NCBI GenBank assembly: GCA_937928015.1
Contig: CALFXA010000041.1
Location: 1 to 30,594 of the forward strand
From: an uncultured Anaerolineales bacterium
Lineage (GTDB): Bacteria > Chloroflexota > Anaerolineae > Anaerolineales > Villigracilaceae
Length of the DNA: 30,594 nucleotides
Direction: 5' to 3'
Shown: positions 1 to 8,732 of the stretch, piece after piece
Layout: every line of letters starts with the position of its first letter
Numbering within the stretch: the first letter of the stretch is position 1
Translations under genes and position numbers: made by a program
The notes under the pieces: generated by a model
Databases searched by the model: none
Told to the model about the DNA's origin: nothing
What the model saw: the letters and a program-made list of their open reading frames with translations, nothing else

Positions 1-7
1 ATTCCGC

Positions 8-1078
8 ATGAAGGTTCGAGTCTCCGCCCTGACCTGGCTCCTGTTGCTGGTCTCGGCCTGTACGCCGACGGTGTCGGAGACACCTGTCGTCGTTGTGCCT
101 TCGCCGACGATGACCGCCATTCCCACCCCGCCGCCTGAGATGCCTGCGGAGCGGGCTTTTTGCGCCCCGCCGTATGCGCAGGACTCGATCTGGAACACGC
201 CCATCGACTGGCAGGTTGCGCGCATCCATCCGCAGAGCAACCAGATGATGGCGGCTTTCTTCAAGCGCGACGACTGGATCGGTTCCGATGTGACGCAGTA
301 CGCGCCGAACATCTACTATGCGGATGCGAACACCCCGCTCGTGCCGGTTACGATGTGGCCCAGCCGCAGTTTCCGCGATGCGCTTTCGGACGCCGAGATT
401 CTGTATGGTCAGCCTGGGGACGTGGTGTTTGTTCCGCTGCCGTCTGAGGCGCAGCCTGCCCCCGGTACGGATGGTGAACTGGTGATTGTCAACCGTGATA
501 CCGGCGAGGAATGGGGCCTGGCCAAGGCCAGCCGTGACATCGACGGGAGTTGGTCAGCGGGCAGTGTATATCGTTATCACCTCAACAACTCCGGTGTCCC
601 GCCCAAGGGATTTGCCCAACGCGGCGCAGGCATCGGGTCACTGGCAGGTATTGTGCGTCCGTGCGAGGTGGAGCAGGGTGAGATTCGCCATGCCGTCACG
701 ATTGCGTACGATTATCCCTGTGCGCCCGACGTGTGCGCTGCCAATGACTGGCCCGCCGTCATTCCGCCTTTTACCAAGACCGATGGGGAAGGCACTTCGC
801 AATATGACATTCCCGAAGGCGCACGATTGGTGATTCGCCCCGAGATTTCTGCAAGCGAGATCGAGCAGGTTTGCAAGGGAATGCGCGGATGCGTGGTATG
901 GGTCAAGGCCATGCAGGCTTACGGCGCATTCATCGTGGACAATAGCGGTCACCCCAAGACCTATGGCGAAGGCAATCAGACTGCTCACTGGGATTCCTCG
1001 CTCTGGTCGGATGACATGCTGCGAAACATTCCGCCTGACTGGTACGCCGTGCTGGATTGGAATTTTCCCGCGAATTAG
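8..1078 (+). CDS. Secreted lipoprotein with SIWNTP motif, unknown function
   Basis: A 356-aa exported protein. The N-terminus is a short basic region, a hydrophobic stretch and a lipobox-like LVSAC with Cys at about residue 18, followed by a Thr/Pro/Val-rich linker to about residue 50. This is the usual layout of a lipoprotein tethered to the outer membrane face. The globular part begins with a YAQDSIWNTPI motif near residue 56, which I associate with uncharacterised secreted proteins of Actinobacteria and Chloroflexota. It carries four paired-looking cysteines in the C-terminal half (PCEVEQ, YPCAPDVC, VCKGMRGC) that could form disulfides. I recognise no catalytic motif. It lies 77 bp before the polymerase gene in the same direction, so a role in processing or binding the exported polysaccharide is plausible but inferred. 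The ATG lies only 7 bases from the window edge, so the ribosome site cannot be seen and an upstream start is possible. Confidence 0.8.
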   Translation: MKVRVSALTWLLLLVSACTPTVSETPVVVVPSPTMTAIPTPPPEMPAERAFCAPPYAQDSIWNTPIDWQVARIHPQSNQMMAAFFKRDDWIGSDVTQYAPNIYYADANTPLVPVTMWPSRSFRDALSDAEILYGQPGDVVFVPLPSEAQPAPGTDGELVIVNRDTGEEWGLAKASRDIDGSWSAGSVYRYHLNNSGVPPKGFAQRGAGIGSLAGIVRPCEVEQGEIRHAVTIAYDYPCAPDVCAANDWPAVIPPFTKTDGEGTSQYDIPEGARLVIRPEISASEIEQVCKGMRGCVVWVKAMQAYGAFIVDNSGHPKTYGEGNQTAHWDSSLWSDDMLRNIPPDWYAVLDWNFPAN

Positions 1079-1155
1079 CGGGTTTGGTTGTACAATTGAT
1101 TTGCTTATCGTAACCACGAAGCGCGATTGTTGGTTTTATCGGAGGAAGAGAGAGC

Positions 1156-2601
1156 ATGACACTTCGTAAAGATTATCCTTATATTCTGCTTGCCGTAGCG
1201 CTGACTGCATTGGCTGCTACGGCGGTGGCCGACCCTGGTGAGTCGATCGGCACGTACGCCCTGTTGGGTTTGATGGGCGTGGCGGTGGTGATGGCGATTA
1301 TCATCAACCCGAGCCTGGGTGCCTATGTGCTGATTGGGGCGGTATTCTCCAACGTCTCCCGCCAATTATCGGATCAAGGCCTGCCGGGTGTGATTAAACC
1401 GCTGGTTGTAGTGGTTTTCGTCGCGATCCTGGTCAGGAATATCTATGTTGGCGGGATTCCGCTCAACCGTCCGCGCACCTCGCGAATCGAGTTTTTCTTG
1501 ATCGCCTACCTGTTCGTGGTGGCGGCATCGTTCCTGGTCGCCTCTGATCGCGACCTGGCCCTCGAACGCGTCATTGACCTGGGCAAAGATATTGTCATTA
1601 TTTACTGTATCGTCTTCTCCCTGCGCAATCTGAAGGATTGGGATACGGCCGTCTACCTGATCGTGCTGGTCACGGTCGCTTTGAGCCTGTTGGGACTCTT
1701 TCAGGTGGCGACGGGTAACTACTCGCAGACCTTTTTCGGCTTTGCCCGCATCGGCTCGGAGAACCGTCTGGGAGGTCCCATCAACGAACCGAACATGTGG
1801 GGACAGGTGCTGGTGGGAGTCATTCCATTTGCGATCTTTGGATTCATGCGTGAGACATCCACCCGCAAGTGGATTTATGCAGTCAGCCTGGTTATCCTAT
1901 TGGCGGAATTGCTGAACACGTACAGCCGTGGCGCATATCTTGCCTTGATGTTCGGGCTTGTATTGATCGCTTTCTTCTTCACGCGCTTCAATCCAGTGCT
2001 GATCTTTTCGGGAGTGGCGGCTCTCGTGCTGTTGTTGCCCATCCTGCCGCCGCAATATCTGGCCCGCCTGGAAACGATCTCCTTTCTTGCGCCCAACACC
2101 CAGAACGGGGTGTACCAGGAATCCTCCTTCCGCGGACGGGCCAGCGAGATGCAGACAGGCCTGCTCATGTTTGCGACGCATCCCATTTTAGGTGTGGGAG
2201 CTGCCAATTATCCAGTGAACTACCAGAAGTACACCCAGTTGATCGGCATGGAGGTCCGCTCGGAGGACCGCGAAGCCCATTCCCTGTACGTGGAAACGTT
2301 GGCCGAGACGGGCATCCTTGGATTTGCGGCGCTCCTCGGGATACTGATCTCCATTTTCCAGGCGTTGGCGCGCATCAAGTTGGATGTGATGAACTCGGTG
2401 GCGCACCAGAAATGGATTTCGCATATTTCCGCCCTGCAGGTATCCTTCATGAGTTATCTGTTCGCGGCTATCTTTCTGCATGGGGCATACATCCGCTTCT
2501 TCTGGATGTTCCTGGCTTTGGCGATGACCTTGATCACTCTGCTGTACGAAGACTTGAACGACCCCTATAAAACTGTGATCACACCCCGGGTGACCATTTG
2601 A
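1156..2601 (+). CDS. O-antigen ligase/polymerase-like membrane protein (Wzy/WaaL family)
   Basis: A 481-aa polytopic protein with about 11-12 hydrophobic segments across its length. Family hallmarks are the NTYSRGAYLAL segment near residue 255 (the SRGA motif of Wzy_C/O-antigen-ligase proteins), the large extracytoplasmic loop with FRGR…HPILGVGAANYP (about residues 325-355), and EDREAHSLYVETLAETGILG near residue 375, where the His resembles the conserved loop His of this family. Such proteins polymerise or transfer undecaprenyl-diphosphate-linked glycans on the outer membrane face. The ATG follows a good Shine-Dalgarno GGAGG at 1141-1145. The stop overlaps the TTG start of the flippase by 4 bp, indicating translational coupling. 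Sitting beside a Wzx-like flippase, polymerase is likelier than ligase, but the sequence alone cannot decide. Confidence 0.9.
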   Translation: MTLRKDYPYILLAVALTALAATAVADPGESIGTYALLGLMGVAVVMAIIINPSLGAYVLIGAVFSNVSRQLSDQGLPGVIKPLVVVVFVAILVRNIYVGGIPLNRPRTSRIEFFLIAYLFVVAASFLVASDRDLALERVIDLGKDIVIIYCIVFSLRNLKDWDTAVYLIVLVTVALSLLGLFQVATGNYSQTFFGFARIGSENRLGGPINEPNMWGQVLVGVIPFAIFGFMRETSTRKWIYAVSLVILLAELLNTYSRGAYLALMFGLVLIAFFFTRFNPVLIFSGVAALVLLLPILPPQYLARLETISFLAPNTQNGVYQESSFRGRASEMQTGLLMFATHPILGVGAANYPVNYQKYTQLIGMEVRSEDREAHSLYVETLAETGILGFAALLGILISIFQALARIKLDVMNSVAHQKWISHISALQVSFMSYLFAAIFLHGAYIRFFWMFLALAMTLITLLYEDLNDPYKTVITPRVTI

Positions 2602-4073
2602 GCGAGATCCAACCCAATCCAGCCGCGGAAGGCGAGGGTCTGACCCGCAAAGCCGGCCGCGGTATTTTTTGGAATTTCCTGACCTATGGCCTGGGCAAGG
2701 GCGGGGTGCTGATTACCACCTCCATCCTGGCCCGCCTGTTGGATCGCGGCGACTTTGGCCTGGTGTCCATCGCGGTCATCGCCATCAACTACCTGTCGGT
2801 GTTGAAGGACCTGGGGCTGGGCGTGGCTCTCGTCCAGCGCAGGGATGATGTGGAAGAGGGAGCCAACACGGTCTTCACCATCAATCTCCTGCTCGGAGTG
2901 ACCCTGAGCGTGGTGGCCTTCTTCCTGGCCCCGCGGATGGCGAATTACTTCAACGAGCCGATGGTGACCTCGGTCCTGCGCTGGCTGGGATTGTCTTTCG
3001 TTATCAACGCTCTGGGAGCCGTGCACAGTGTTTTATTGGTGCGCGAACTGGATTACCGCCGTAAGATTGTCCCCGACCTTGGCAATACCGTGGTCAAGGG
3101 CATCGCCTCCATCGGGCTGGCCTTCGCGGGGTATGGGGTCTGGGCGTTGGTATTCGGTCAATTGTTGGGATCGCTGGCTTCCGTCATTCTTCTGTGGATC
3201 GTCCTGCCGTGGCGGCCGCGCCTTTCGATCAACCGCGGTATCGCGGGCTCGCTCGTCCGCTTTGGAGCTTCCATCATTCTCGGCGATGCGTTGAGCGCCT
3301 TTATCGACAACACAGCCTCGACTATCGTCGGGCGTGTGTTTGGCGCGGATAAATTGAGCATTTACACGCTGGCTTACCGCCTGCCTGAAGTGACCCTGAT
3401 CGGCAACCTGTGGGTGATGAGCGGCGTGACCTATCCCGCCTTTTCTTCGATTCAGCATAAGCCTGAAGACATGCGGCGCGGTTCTCTGCTGGCGATTCGC
3501 GTCGTCCAGTTGCTGGCGGCGCCCATCTCGGTTGGGTTGCTTCTGGCCGCAGACCCCATCGTGCGGGTGGTCTTCGGCGAGAAGTGGGTGGACGTCATCC
3601 CGCTGCTGCGTGTGCTGGCGATCTACGCCTGGGTGTATTCCATCGGCTATCATGTTGGTGACATCTACAAGGCCATTGGCCGCCCCTACATCCTGTTGAT
3701 CCTTGACGTGTTGACCCTGGTTGTGCTGGTGCCGTCCATGCTGGTCGGTTCCAAGTTTGAGTTAACGGGCGTAGCCCTGGCCTTGTTATTTACCACGATT
3801 GTCGAGCGCGTCGTCGGCCTGACCATCGCCTCGCGCTTTGTGAAGATCACCTTCCTTGAGATTCTGGGCGAGCTCAAACCCGCCCTGCTGGGCGTGGCTG
3901 CGATGGCTCCTGTCGTCTTGGCTGCCCTGTACCTTACCCGTGACCTCAATGTATTCCTGCAACTAGCGCTGGTCATCCTTGCGGGCGGACTGGCCTATGT
4001 GGCCGTGTTGTGGCAGGTGGAACGCGAGAACTTGATGCGCGTTGTGACGATGTTTACTTCGCGAAATAAATAG
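2598..4073 (+). CDS. Wzx-like polysaccharide flippase (MOP superfamily)
   Basis: A 491-aa membrane protein with about 12-14 predicted transmembrane helices. The N-terminal pattern LTRKAGRGIFWNFLTYGLGKG, then ILARLLDRGDFGLVSIA and LKDLGLGVALVQRRD, is typical of the lipopolysaccharide/colanic-acid exporter branch (Polysacc_synt_3, WzxC-like). Proteins of this family flip lipid-linked repeat units from the cytoplasmic to the outer membrane leaflet. Translation appears to begin at a TTG that overlaps the preceding stop (TTGA), a coupled start. No other good start lies close by, because the next in-frame candidates fall inside the conserved N-terminal helix region. The next gene starts 5 bp after the stop, so the five rightward genes look like one operon. 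Confidence 0.92.
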   Translation: MSEIQPNPAAEGEGLTRKAGRGIFWNFLTYGLGKGGVLITTSILARLLDRGDFGLVSIAVIAINYLSVLKDLGLGVALVQRRDDVEEGANTVFTINLLLGVTLSVVAFFLAPRMANYFNEPMVTSVLRWLGLSFVINALGAVHSVLLVRELDYRRKIVPDLGNTVVKGIASIGLAFAGYGVWALVFGQLLGSLASVILLWIVLPWRPRLSINRGIAGSLVRFGASIILGDALSAFIDNTASTIVGRVFGADKLSIYTLAYRLPEVTLIGNLWVMSGVTYPAFSSIQHKPEDMRRGSLLAIRVVQLLAAPISVGLLLAADPIVRVVFGEKWVDVIPLLRVLAIYAWVYSIGYHVGDIYKAIGRPYILLILDVLTLVVLVPSMLVGSKFELTGVALALLFTTIVERVVGLTIASRFVKITFLEILGELKPALLGVAAMAPVVLAALYLTRDLNVFLQLALVILAGGLAYVAVLWQVERENLMRVVTMFTSRNK

Positions 4074-4078
4074 CATCC

Positions 4079-5242
4079 ATGAGTATGGCGAAATCCTCCA
4101 ACATTGTTTACATGATCGACGGGCTGGGGCTGGGCGGCGCAGAGCGGTTGATGATTCCGCTGCTGGCCAACCTGAACCGCGAGGTCTTCTCGCCGCGTGT
4201 GTGCGTCTTCCAGGTTCGCAACGGCAACCCAATTGCCGAGGATTTGAAGGCCCTTGGCGTCCCCGTGGACCTGCTGCCCATCCCGTACCTGCGCGATCTC
4301 TCAGCCCTGCCGCGCCTGTGGCGTTACCTGCGCGATGCTCAGGCCGACTTGGTGCATACCCAGTTGGAGTTTGCCAACATCCTCGGCAACCTGGCCGCCA
4401 AGGGAGCACGCTTGCCCAGTGTGTGCACCGTCCACACCATCCCGTCGCAGGAGGATATGAAGACCAAGACCCGCCTGCATCAGGATGTGGAATTCTTCTG
4501 CCTGCGGAATTTCTGCGACATGGTCATCTCTGTTTCTGAGGAAGCCGACCGCTTCCACAAGCAGGTAGGACGCCTCTCTCCCCGCAAGACGACCACCATC
4601 TACAACGGCATCGACCTGGCCCGCTTCACCGCCGAATCCCAGCGCGCGGACCCTCAAGCGGTCCGCCGTGAATTTGGGATTCCCGCCGCTGCGTCGTTGT
4701 TCATCACGGTGGCGGTTCTGCGCGAGTTGAAGGGTATCCAGTTCATGATCCAGGCCATGCCTGCCATTCTGACCCAGCAACCCGAAGCGCGCTACCTCAT
4801 CGTCGGTGACGGCGACCATCGTGCCCAGCTGGTCGAGGAGGTTCGCAGACAGGGCGTGGAGAACCGCGTGATCTTTGCGGGCGCGCGCAAGGATATTCCT
4901 GCGCTGATGTCCGCCGCGGACGTGTTTGTCCTGCCCACGCTGACGGAGGCCCTGCCCACCGTCCTGGCGGAGGCGATGGCGGCGCGCCTGCCCATTGTGG
5001 CCAGCCGTGTGGGTGGCGTCCCTGAGATGGTCACAGATGGGGTGAACGGTCGGTTGCTGGAGCCAGGCGATCCCCGTCAATTGGCGGAAACCTGCCTCGA
5101 ATTGCTGACCAGGCCCGAGTTCCGCGCGGAGATGGGTGGGCGGGGCCGTTCCATCGTCGAGCAAAAATTCGATGTCCGCGTCCAGGCGGAGCACTTGCGT
5201 ACGCTGTATCAACGTCTGATGGAAGCCTATGGAAAACGATAA
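4079..5242 (+). CDS. Glycosyltransferase family 4 (GT-B fold)
   Basis: A 387-aa cytoplasmic GT-B glycosyltransferase. The N-terminal acceptor domain starts MIDGLGLGGAERLM, the common 'GGAE' loop. The inter-domain region contains VISVSEEADRF and IYNGIDLARF. The C-terminal nucleotide-sugar domain has LRELKGIQFMIQAM, YLIVGDGDHRAQL and the EX7E motif EALPTVLAE followed by PIVASRVGGVPEMVTDG. These are hallmarks of retaining GT4 enzymes such as those that build capsule or exopolysaccharide repeat units. Donor and acceptor sugars cannot be told from sequence. The ATG at 4079 lies 5 bp behind the flippase stop. An in-frame ATG at 4085 is an alternative start. The 3' end overlaps the next GT4 by 14 bp. 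Confidence 0.93.
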   Translation: MSMAKSSNIVYMIDGLGLGGAERLMIPLLANLNREVFSPRVCVFQVRNGNPIAEDLKALGVPVDLLPIPYLRDLSALPRLWRYLRDAQADLVHTQLEFANILGNLAAKGARLPSVCTVHTIPSQEDMKTKTRLHQDVEFFCLRNFCDMVISVSEEADRFHKQVGRLSPRKTTTIYNGIDLARFTAESQRADPQAVRREFGIPAAASLFITVAVLRELKGIQFMIQAMPAILTQQPEARYLIVGDGDHRAQLVEEVRRQGVENRVIFAGARKDIPALMSAADVFVLPTLTEALPTVLAEAMAARLPIVASRVGGVPEMVTDGVNGRLLEPGDPRQLAETCLELLTRPEFRAEMGGRGRSIVEQKFDVRVQAEHLRTLYQRLMEAYGKR

Positions 5243-6464
5243 ACTCCAAATCTGCGTGATCGAGTCGGCCAACGGTGGCGGTCTGATCCATTTTGCGTAC
5301 CAGTTGTGCACCGCGCTGGCAAATGAAGGCGCAAATGTGACCTTGATTGTTGGCACAGAATACGAACTGGATTCTCTGCCGCATAACTTCAAGGTCTTGA
5401 AGATGCTGCGGTTGTGGAAGAGTTTCGAGAGCCGCAGCGAGGAGGACCTCTCCAATCGCTTCCGCCTGATGCAGAAGAAAGTATTTTGGATGGGACGCCG
5501 CGTGGTGCGAGGCGTGCGCTTTGTGGCGACCTGGATTAACCTGGTGCGCTATCTGGTGCGGACGCGCCCACATCTCATCCAGTTCTCGCGCTTTGACCAC
5601 GCCGTGGAGGCCTTCTTCATCGCGTATCTCAAGGCGCGCGGATTTACGCTCAGCCAGGTGTGTCACGAATTCGAGTCGCGCGAGAACGGTCACGTCTTGC
5701 AGAACATGCTGGCCAGTTTGTACATGCGCGCCTATCGTTCCTTCTCGGCCATCTTCCTGCTAGCGCACGAGAGCCAGGGACGCTTCCTGAGTCTGTTCCC
5801 ATCGCTCGATCCTGCGGCCACGCACGTCGTGCCACACGGAAACTCGGACTGGATGCTGGGCGTTCAGTCCCCGCCTGAGAAAGTCCAGTTGCGCAACCGC
5901 TATGGTCTCAATGATGAGGACAAAGTGGTGTTGTTCTTCGGCTTGCTGGCCCCCAGCAAGGGGCTTGAGGATCTGGTGGATGCCTTCGCTCTTGCGCAGT
6001 CTTCGTGTGACGCCAAGTTGGTCATTGCTGGGTATCCGACTAAACAGTTAAACCTACTCAGGCTTCATGAGCGAATCGCGGAATTGGGCCTGGGCAACAA
6101 GATCATTCTCGACCTGCGCTACATCCCCGTGGACGAGGTCGGTTCGTTGATGGACCTGGCGACCGTGGTGGTATATCCCTACCTCTCCAGCACCCAAAGC
6201 GGATCGCTGCAGGTGGCGTACACCTTCAGCAAGCCTGTCATCGCCACGGAAGTCGGTGGCCTGCCCGAGGTGGTGGAAGACGGCAAGAGCGGATTCCTGG
6301 TGCCGTCGCATTCGCCGTCCCTGCTGGCAGAGAAGATCGTCATGCTGGTCAACAACCCCGAGCGGGCGCGGACGATGGGCCAGTATGCCCGTCAACTGGC
6401 CAGTACGCGTTTCGCGTGGGACACCGTCGCCAGACAGATGATGGATGTGTATCGCGAGTTGTGA
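5229..6464 (+). CDS. Glycosyltransferase family 4 (Q-rich active-site subtype)
   Basis: A 411-aa GT-B glycosyltransferase. The N-terminal ESANGGGLIHFAYQLC loop would contact the acceptor. VVPHGNSDWML marks the domain junction, and LFFGLLAPSKGLEDLVDAF with KLVIAGYP begins the donor-binding domain. Where the classical EX7E motif would lie, this protein has YLSSTQSGSLQVAYTFSKPVIAT, the SGSLQ-type variant seen in one GT4 branch. The first Glu appears replaced, though the VGGLPEVVEDG donor loop is intact. It is therefore probably active as a distinct subtype. The gene overlaps the preceding GT4 by 14 bp and ends the rightward operon 5 bp before a large terminator palindrome. Donor sugar unknown. 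Confidence 0.9.
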   Translation: MENDKLQICVIESANGGGLIHFAYQLCTALANEGANVTLIVGTEYELDSLPHNFKVLKMLRLWKSFESRSEEDLSNRFRLMQKKVFWMGRRVVRGVRFVATWINLVRYLVRTRPHLIQFSRFDHAVEAFFIAYLKARGFTLSQVCHEFESRENGHVLQNMLASLYMRAYRSFSAIFLLAHESQGRFLSLFPSLDPAATHVVPHGNSDWMLGVQSPPEKVQLRNRYGLNDEDKVVLFFGLLAPSKGLEDLVDAFALAQSSCDAKLVIAGYPTKQLNLLRLHERIAELGLGNKIILDLRYIPVDEVGSLMDLATVVVYPYLSSTQSGSLQVAYTFSKPVIATEVGGLPEVVEDGKSGFLVPSHSPSLLAEKIVMLVNNPERARTMGQYARQLASTRFAWDTVARQMMDVYREL

Positions 6465-6468
6465 ACCT

Positions 6469-6510
6469 AAACAAAAAAATCCCGCCGACGTCGGCGGGAT
6501 TTTTTTGTTT
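6469..6510. terminator. Bidirectional rho-independent terminator, 42-bp perfect palindrome
   Basis: Positions 6469-6510 read the same on both strands. There is a GC core (CCCGCCGAC/GTCGGCGGG) flanked by A7 on one side and T7 on the other. Either transcript forms a strong hairpin followed by a U tract. It lies between the convergent stops at 6464 and 6519 and therefore serves both the GT operon and the deacetylase operon. Confidence 0.95.
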
Positions 6511-6518
6511 TGAACAGG

Positions 6519-7559
6519 TCAACGTCTCAGGCGGTTGATTGGGGAAATCAACGCGCAGAACTCGGGCATGGTGTGCGCATGGGAGATGAAACTCCTGCGG
6601 ATGGCGTAAGGGGACTGACGTACCTCTCGCAGGCTGGCAGGTCCGTTGAGCAGGGTGTAGGCGGTGATGCAGCCCGCCTCTTTCGTGATCTGGATCACGG
6701 TCTCGTTGAAGTCGGTACTCATGCCGTTGGGATAGGCGAAGCTGGTGATGGGCCTCCCCAATTCAGCGGAGATCTTTGCGAGCGAGCCTTCGATCTCGGT
6801 CCGCGCCCGCTCGGGTGGGATGCGGGTCAGGATGGGATGGTTGACGGTGTGGCCGCCGAACTCGATGCCGTTGGCACTCATTTCGCGGACCTGGTCCCAG
6901 CTCATCATCAGGGATTTGAAGAAACCCTGCGGGACGGCCACTCCCAGCGCCTCGGGCAGCCTCCGCACCCAGGCCTGTTTCTCGTCCTCGGTCAAGCGCT
7001 TGAGGGACTCGATCCAGGCGTGGGAGACGCGCTGTTTGCCCGCCTCGTCATGCCAGGACTGTTCGGTCCCATCGGGGAAGGCGATGCGGTCCTGCTGTGT
7101 GTGAGAGAAACAATAAGCCGTCAGGTCCCAGAAGAAGGGCGCGTCGGCCTCGATGTGTCCCGCAGTGAGGAAGATGATGGCTGAGAATCCGTACTTGCGC
7201 AGGATGGGATAGGCATTGACGTAGTTGTCGAGGTAGCCGTCGTCGAAGGTGATCAGCGCGGCGTGGGGCGGGAGTGGTTTTCCCTCCAGCAGCCAGGCGT
7301 GCACATCCTGCACGGAGACCACCTTGAACCAGCGCGAGAGGTATTGCATCTGACGGTCGAAGTCGGCCGCCGACGCGCTGACGTTGGGTTGGAAGGTATC
7401 TGCGTCCAGGTCGGCGATGCGGTGATAGTTGAGCACGGTCAGGGACTTTGCCCAAAGCGGACGTCCCAGGTGGATCAGCCCTGAGTTGAACCCGAAATTA
7501 AGCAATCCCCTGACCAGACTGGAGCGCTTGAATCGTTTGGGTGGCGACGATAAATACAT
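6519..7559 (-). CDS. Polysaccharide deacetylase (NodB/CE4 family)
   Basis: A 346-aa carbohydrate esterase family 4 protein. Motif 1 is ITFDDGYLDNY, with the catalytic base at Asp106 and the metal ligand at Asp107. Motif 2 is GGHTVNH, with metal ligands His237 and His241. SFAYPNG near residue 275 matches the third conserved strand. All three metal ligands are present, so an active metal-dependent N- or O-deacetylase is expected. About 90 residues containing FFWDLTAYCF are inserted between motifs 1 and 2, as in other EPS-linked members. I see no signal peptide or membrane helix, which suggests it acts on cytoplasmic lipid-linked intermediates; this is inference. The ATG is at 7559. It is the last gene of the leftward operon, 12 bp after the GT4, and ends 9 bp from the shared terminator. 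Confidence 0.93.
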   Translation of the reverse strand: MYLSSPPKRFKRSSLVRGLLNFGFNSGLIHLGRPLWAKSLTVLNYHRIADLDADTFQPNVSASAADFDRQMQYLSRWFKVVSVQDVHAWLLEGKPLPPHAALITFDDGYLDNYVNAYPILRKYGFSAIIFLTAGHIEADAPFFWDLTAYCFSHTQQDRIAFPDGTEQSWHDEAGKQRVSHAWIESLKRLTEDEKQAWVRRLPEALGVAVPQGFFKSLMMSWDQVREMSANGIEFGGHTVNHPILTRIPPERARTEIEGSLAKISAELGRPITSFAYPNGMSTDFNETVIQITKEAGCITAYTLLNGPASLREVRQSPYAIRRSFISHAHTMPEFCALISPINRLRR

Positions 7560-7571
7560 GAAATTTCCTTT

Positions 7572-8729
7572 TTAGCGCATTCGCGATTGATGAAAAATAA
7601 ATGCCTTGCGGTAGGCGTCCATGGTCTTTTGGAATTGCGCCTCCAGACTGAACTCGGTCTGAATGCGCTGGACGGCGTTGCGGGCCAGTTTACTGGCAAA
7701 GTCGGGATGATCAATCAGTTCCATCAGCGCGGAGGCCAGGGCCATCGGGTTCTCGGCGGGGACCAGCAGCGCCTCCTGACGGTCGCGCACGAGCTCGGGC
7801 ATCCCGCCCACGTTCGAGGCCACGATGGGACGTCCCATCGCGCCCGCCTCCAGCAGGGCAATGGGCGTGCCTTCGTAGCGGGACGGCATGGCGAACAGGT
7901 CACTGGATTTGAGGATGGACAGCACCTGCTCGCGGTTCTGATGTCCCGCCAACGTGACTCGTTGCGACAGGCCCAGGCTTTGGATCTGACTCTCCAACGC
8001 TCCACGCGCCTCCCCGTCCCCGACGAGGAGCAGGTGCAGGTGCGGAATATCCGCTTCGAGCAATTTGACGGCATCGATCAACACGTCGTAGCCCTTGATG
8101 GGCACCAGCCTGCCGACCGCCGTGCAGACGACCGCGTCCGCTGGGATGGAGAAGGCGCTGCGCAGCCAGTCCCTGCCGCCTGGGATATCTTCCGCGCGGA
8201 TGGAGACAGCGTTATAGATCAGCTCGATATGGTCTTCGGGAAGACCCGAGCGCAGCAACGCCTGGCGGTCCCGTTCGGAGACCGTGATGTATAAGTTCAA
8301 GGCATGATTGGTAGCAAGTTCGAGCGCGGTGTACATCCGCCCTTTGAGCGAGGCGCGGCCATGTTCGCTGGCATACCAACTGTTGATGGTCGAGACGAAG
8401 GCCACGTCTGTGAAGAGAGCCGCGGCGCTGGCCCAAAACTTGGACTGGATGTTCTGCGTGTCCAGTAGTTGATAGCCCTCCGAGCGGATCAGGCGCACCA
8501 GGTTTTGGAGGATGCGCAGGTCGGTCTTGCCCTGCCCGACGATGCGCTGGGAAATGCCCAGGTGTTCGGCCTCGCGGCTGATGGCGCTGCCCGCCAGGGC
8601 GGCCAGGGTCAGGCGGTCCGCTTCGCCGTGTTGGAGAATCGAGAGGATGCGGGAGGTGGATCCACCATACTTCATGGACAGGTCCACGACCAGCGTCTTG
8701 GGCGGGTTGGGCATCGGGTCTGGGCTCAC
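7572..8729 (-). CDS. Glycosyltransferase family 4
   Basis: A 385-aa GT-B enzyme. The N-terminal part has MKYGGSTSRILSIL, the acceptor-side glycine loop. The C-terminal half has AVGRLVPIKGYDVLIDAV, HLLLVGDGEARGALE, the EX7E motif EGTPIALLE and GRPIVASNVGGMPELV. These are the standard donor-binding and catalytic signatures of retaining GT4 enzymes. The start is a GTG at 8729, 3 bp behind the GT2 stop, and an in-frame ATG five codons later (MPNPPKTL) is an alternative. It is the middle gene of a three-gene leftward operon (GT2, GT4, deacetylase), so it probably adds one sugar of the same polymer. Donor and acceptor are unknown. Confidence 0.92.
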   Translation of the reverse strand: MSPDPMPNPPKTLVVDLSMKYGGSTSRILSILQHGEADRLTLAALAGSAISREAEHLGISQRIVGQGKTDLRILQNLVRLIRSEGYQLLDTQNIQSKFWASAAALFTDVAFVSTINSWYASEHGRASLKGRMYTALELATNHALNLYITVSERDRQALLRSGLPEDHIELIYNAVSIRAEDIPGGRDWLRSAFSIPADAVVCTAVGRLVPIKGYDVLIDAVKLLEADIPHLHLLLVGDGEARGALESQIQSLGLSQRVTLAGHQNREQVLSILKSSDLFAMPSRYEGTPIALLEAGAMGRPIVASNVGGMPELVRDRQEALLVPAENPMALASALMELIDHPDFASKLARNAVQRIQTEFSLEAQFQKTMDAYRKAFIFHQSRMR

Positions 8730-8732
8730 GGT

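Noticed and set aside
4301..5455. 384-codon open frame on the minus strand
   Set aside because: It is antisense to two GT4 genes with clear motifs. It is His/Arg-rich with no recognisable domain, a shadow of GC-rich coding.
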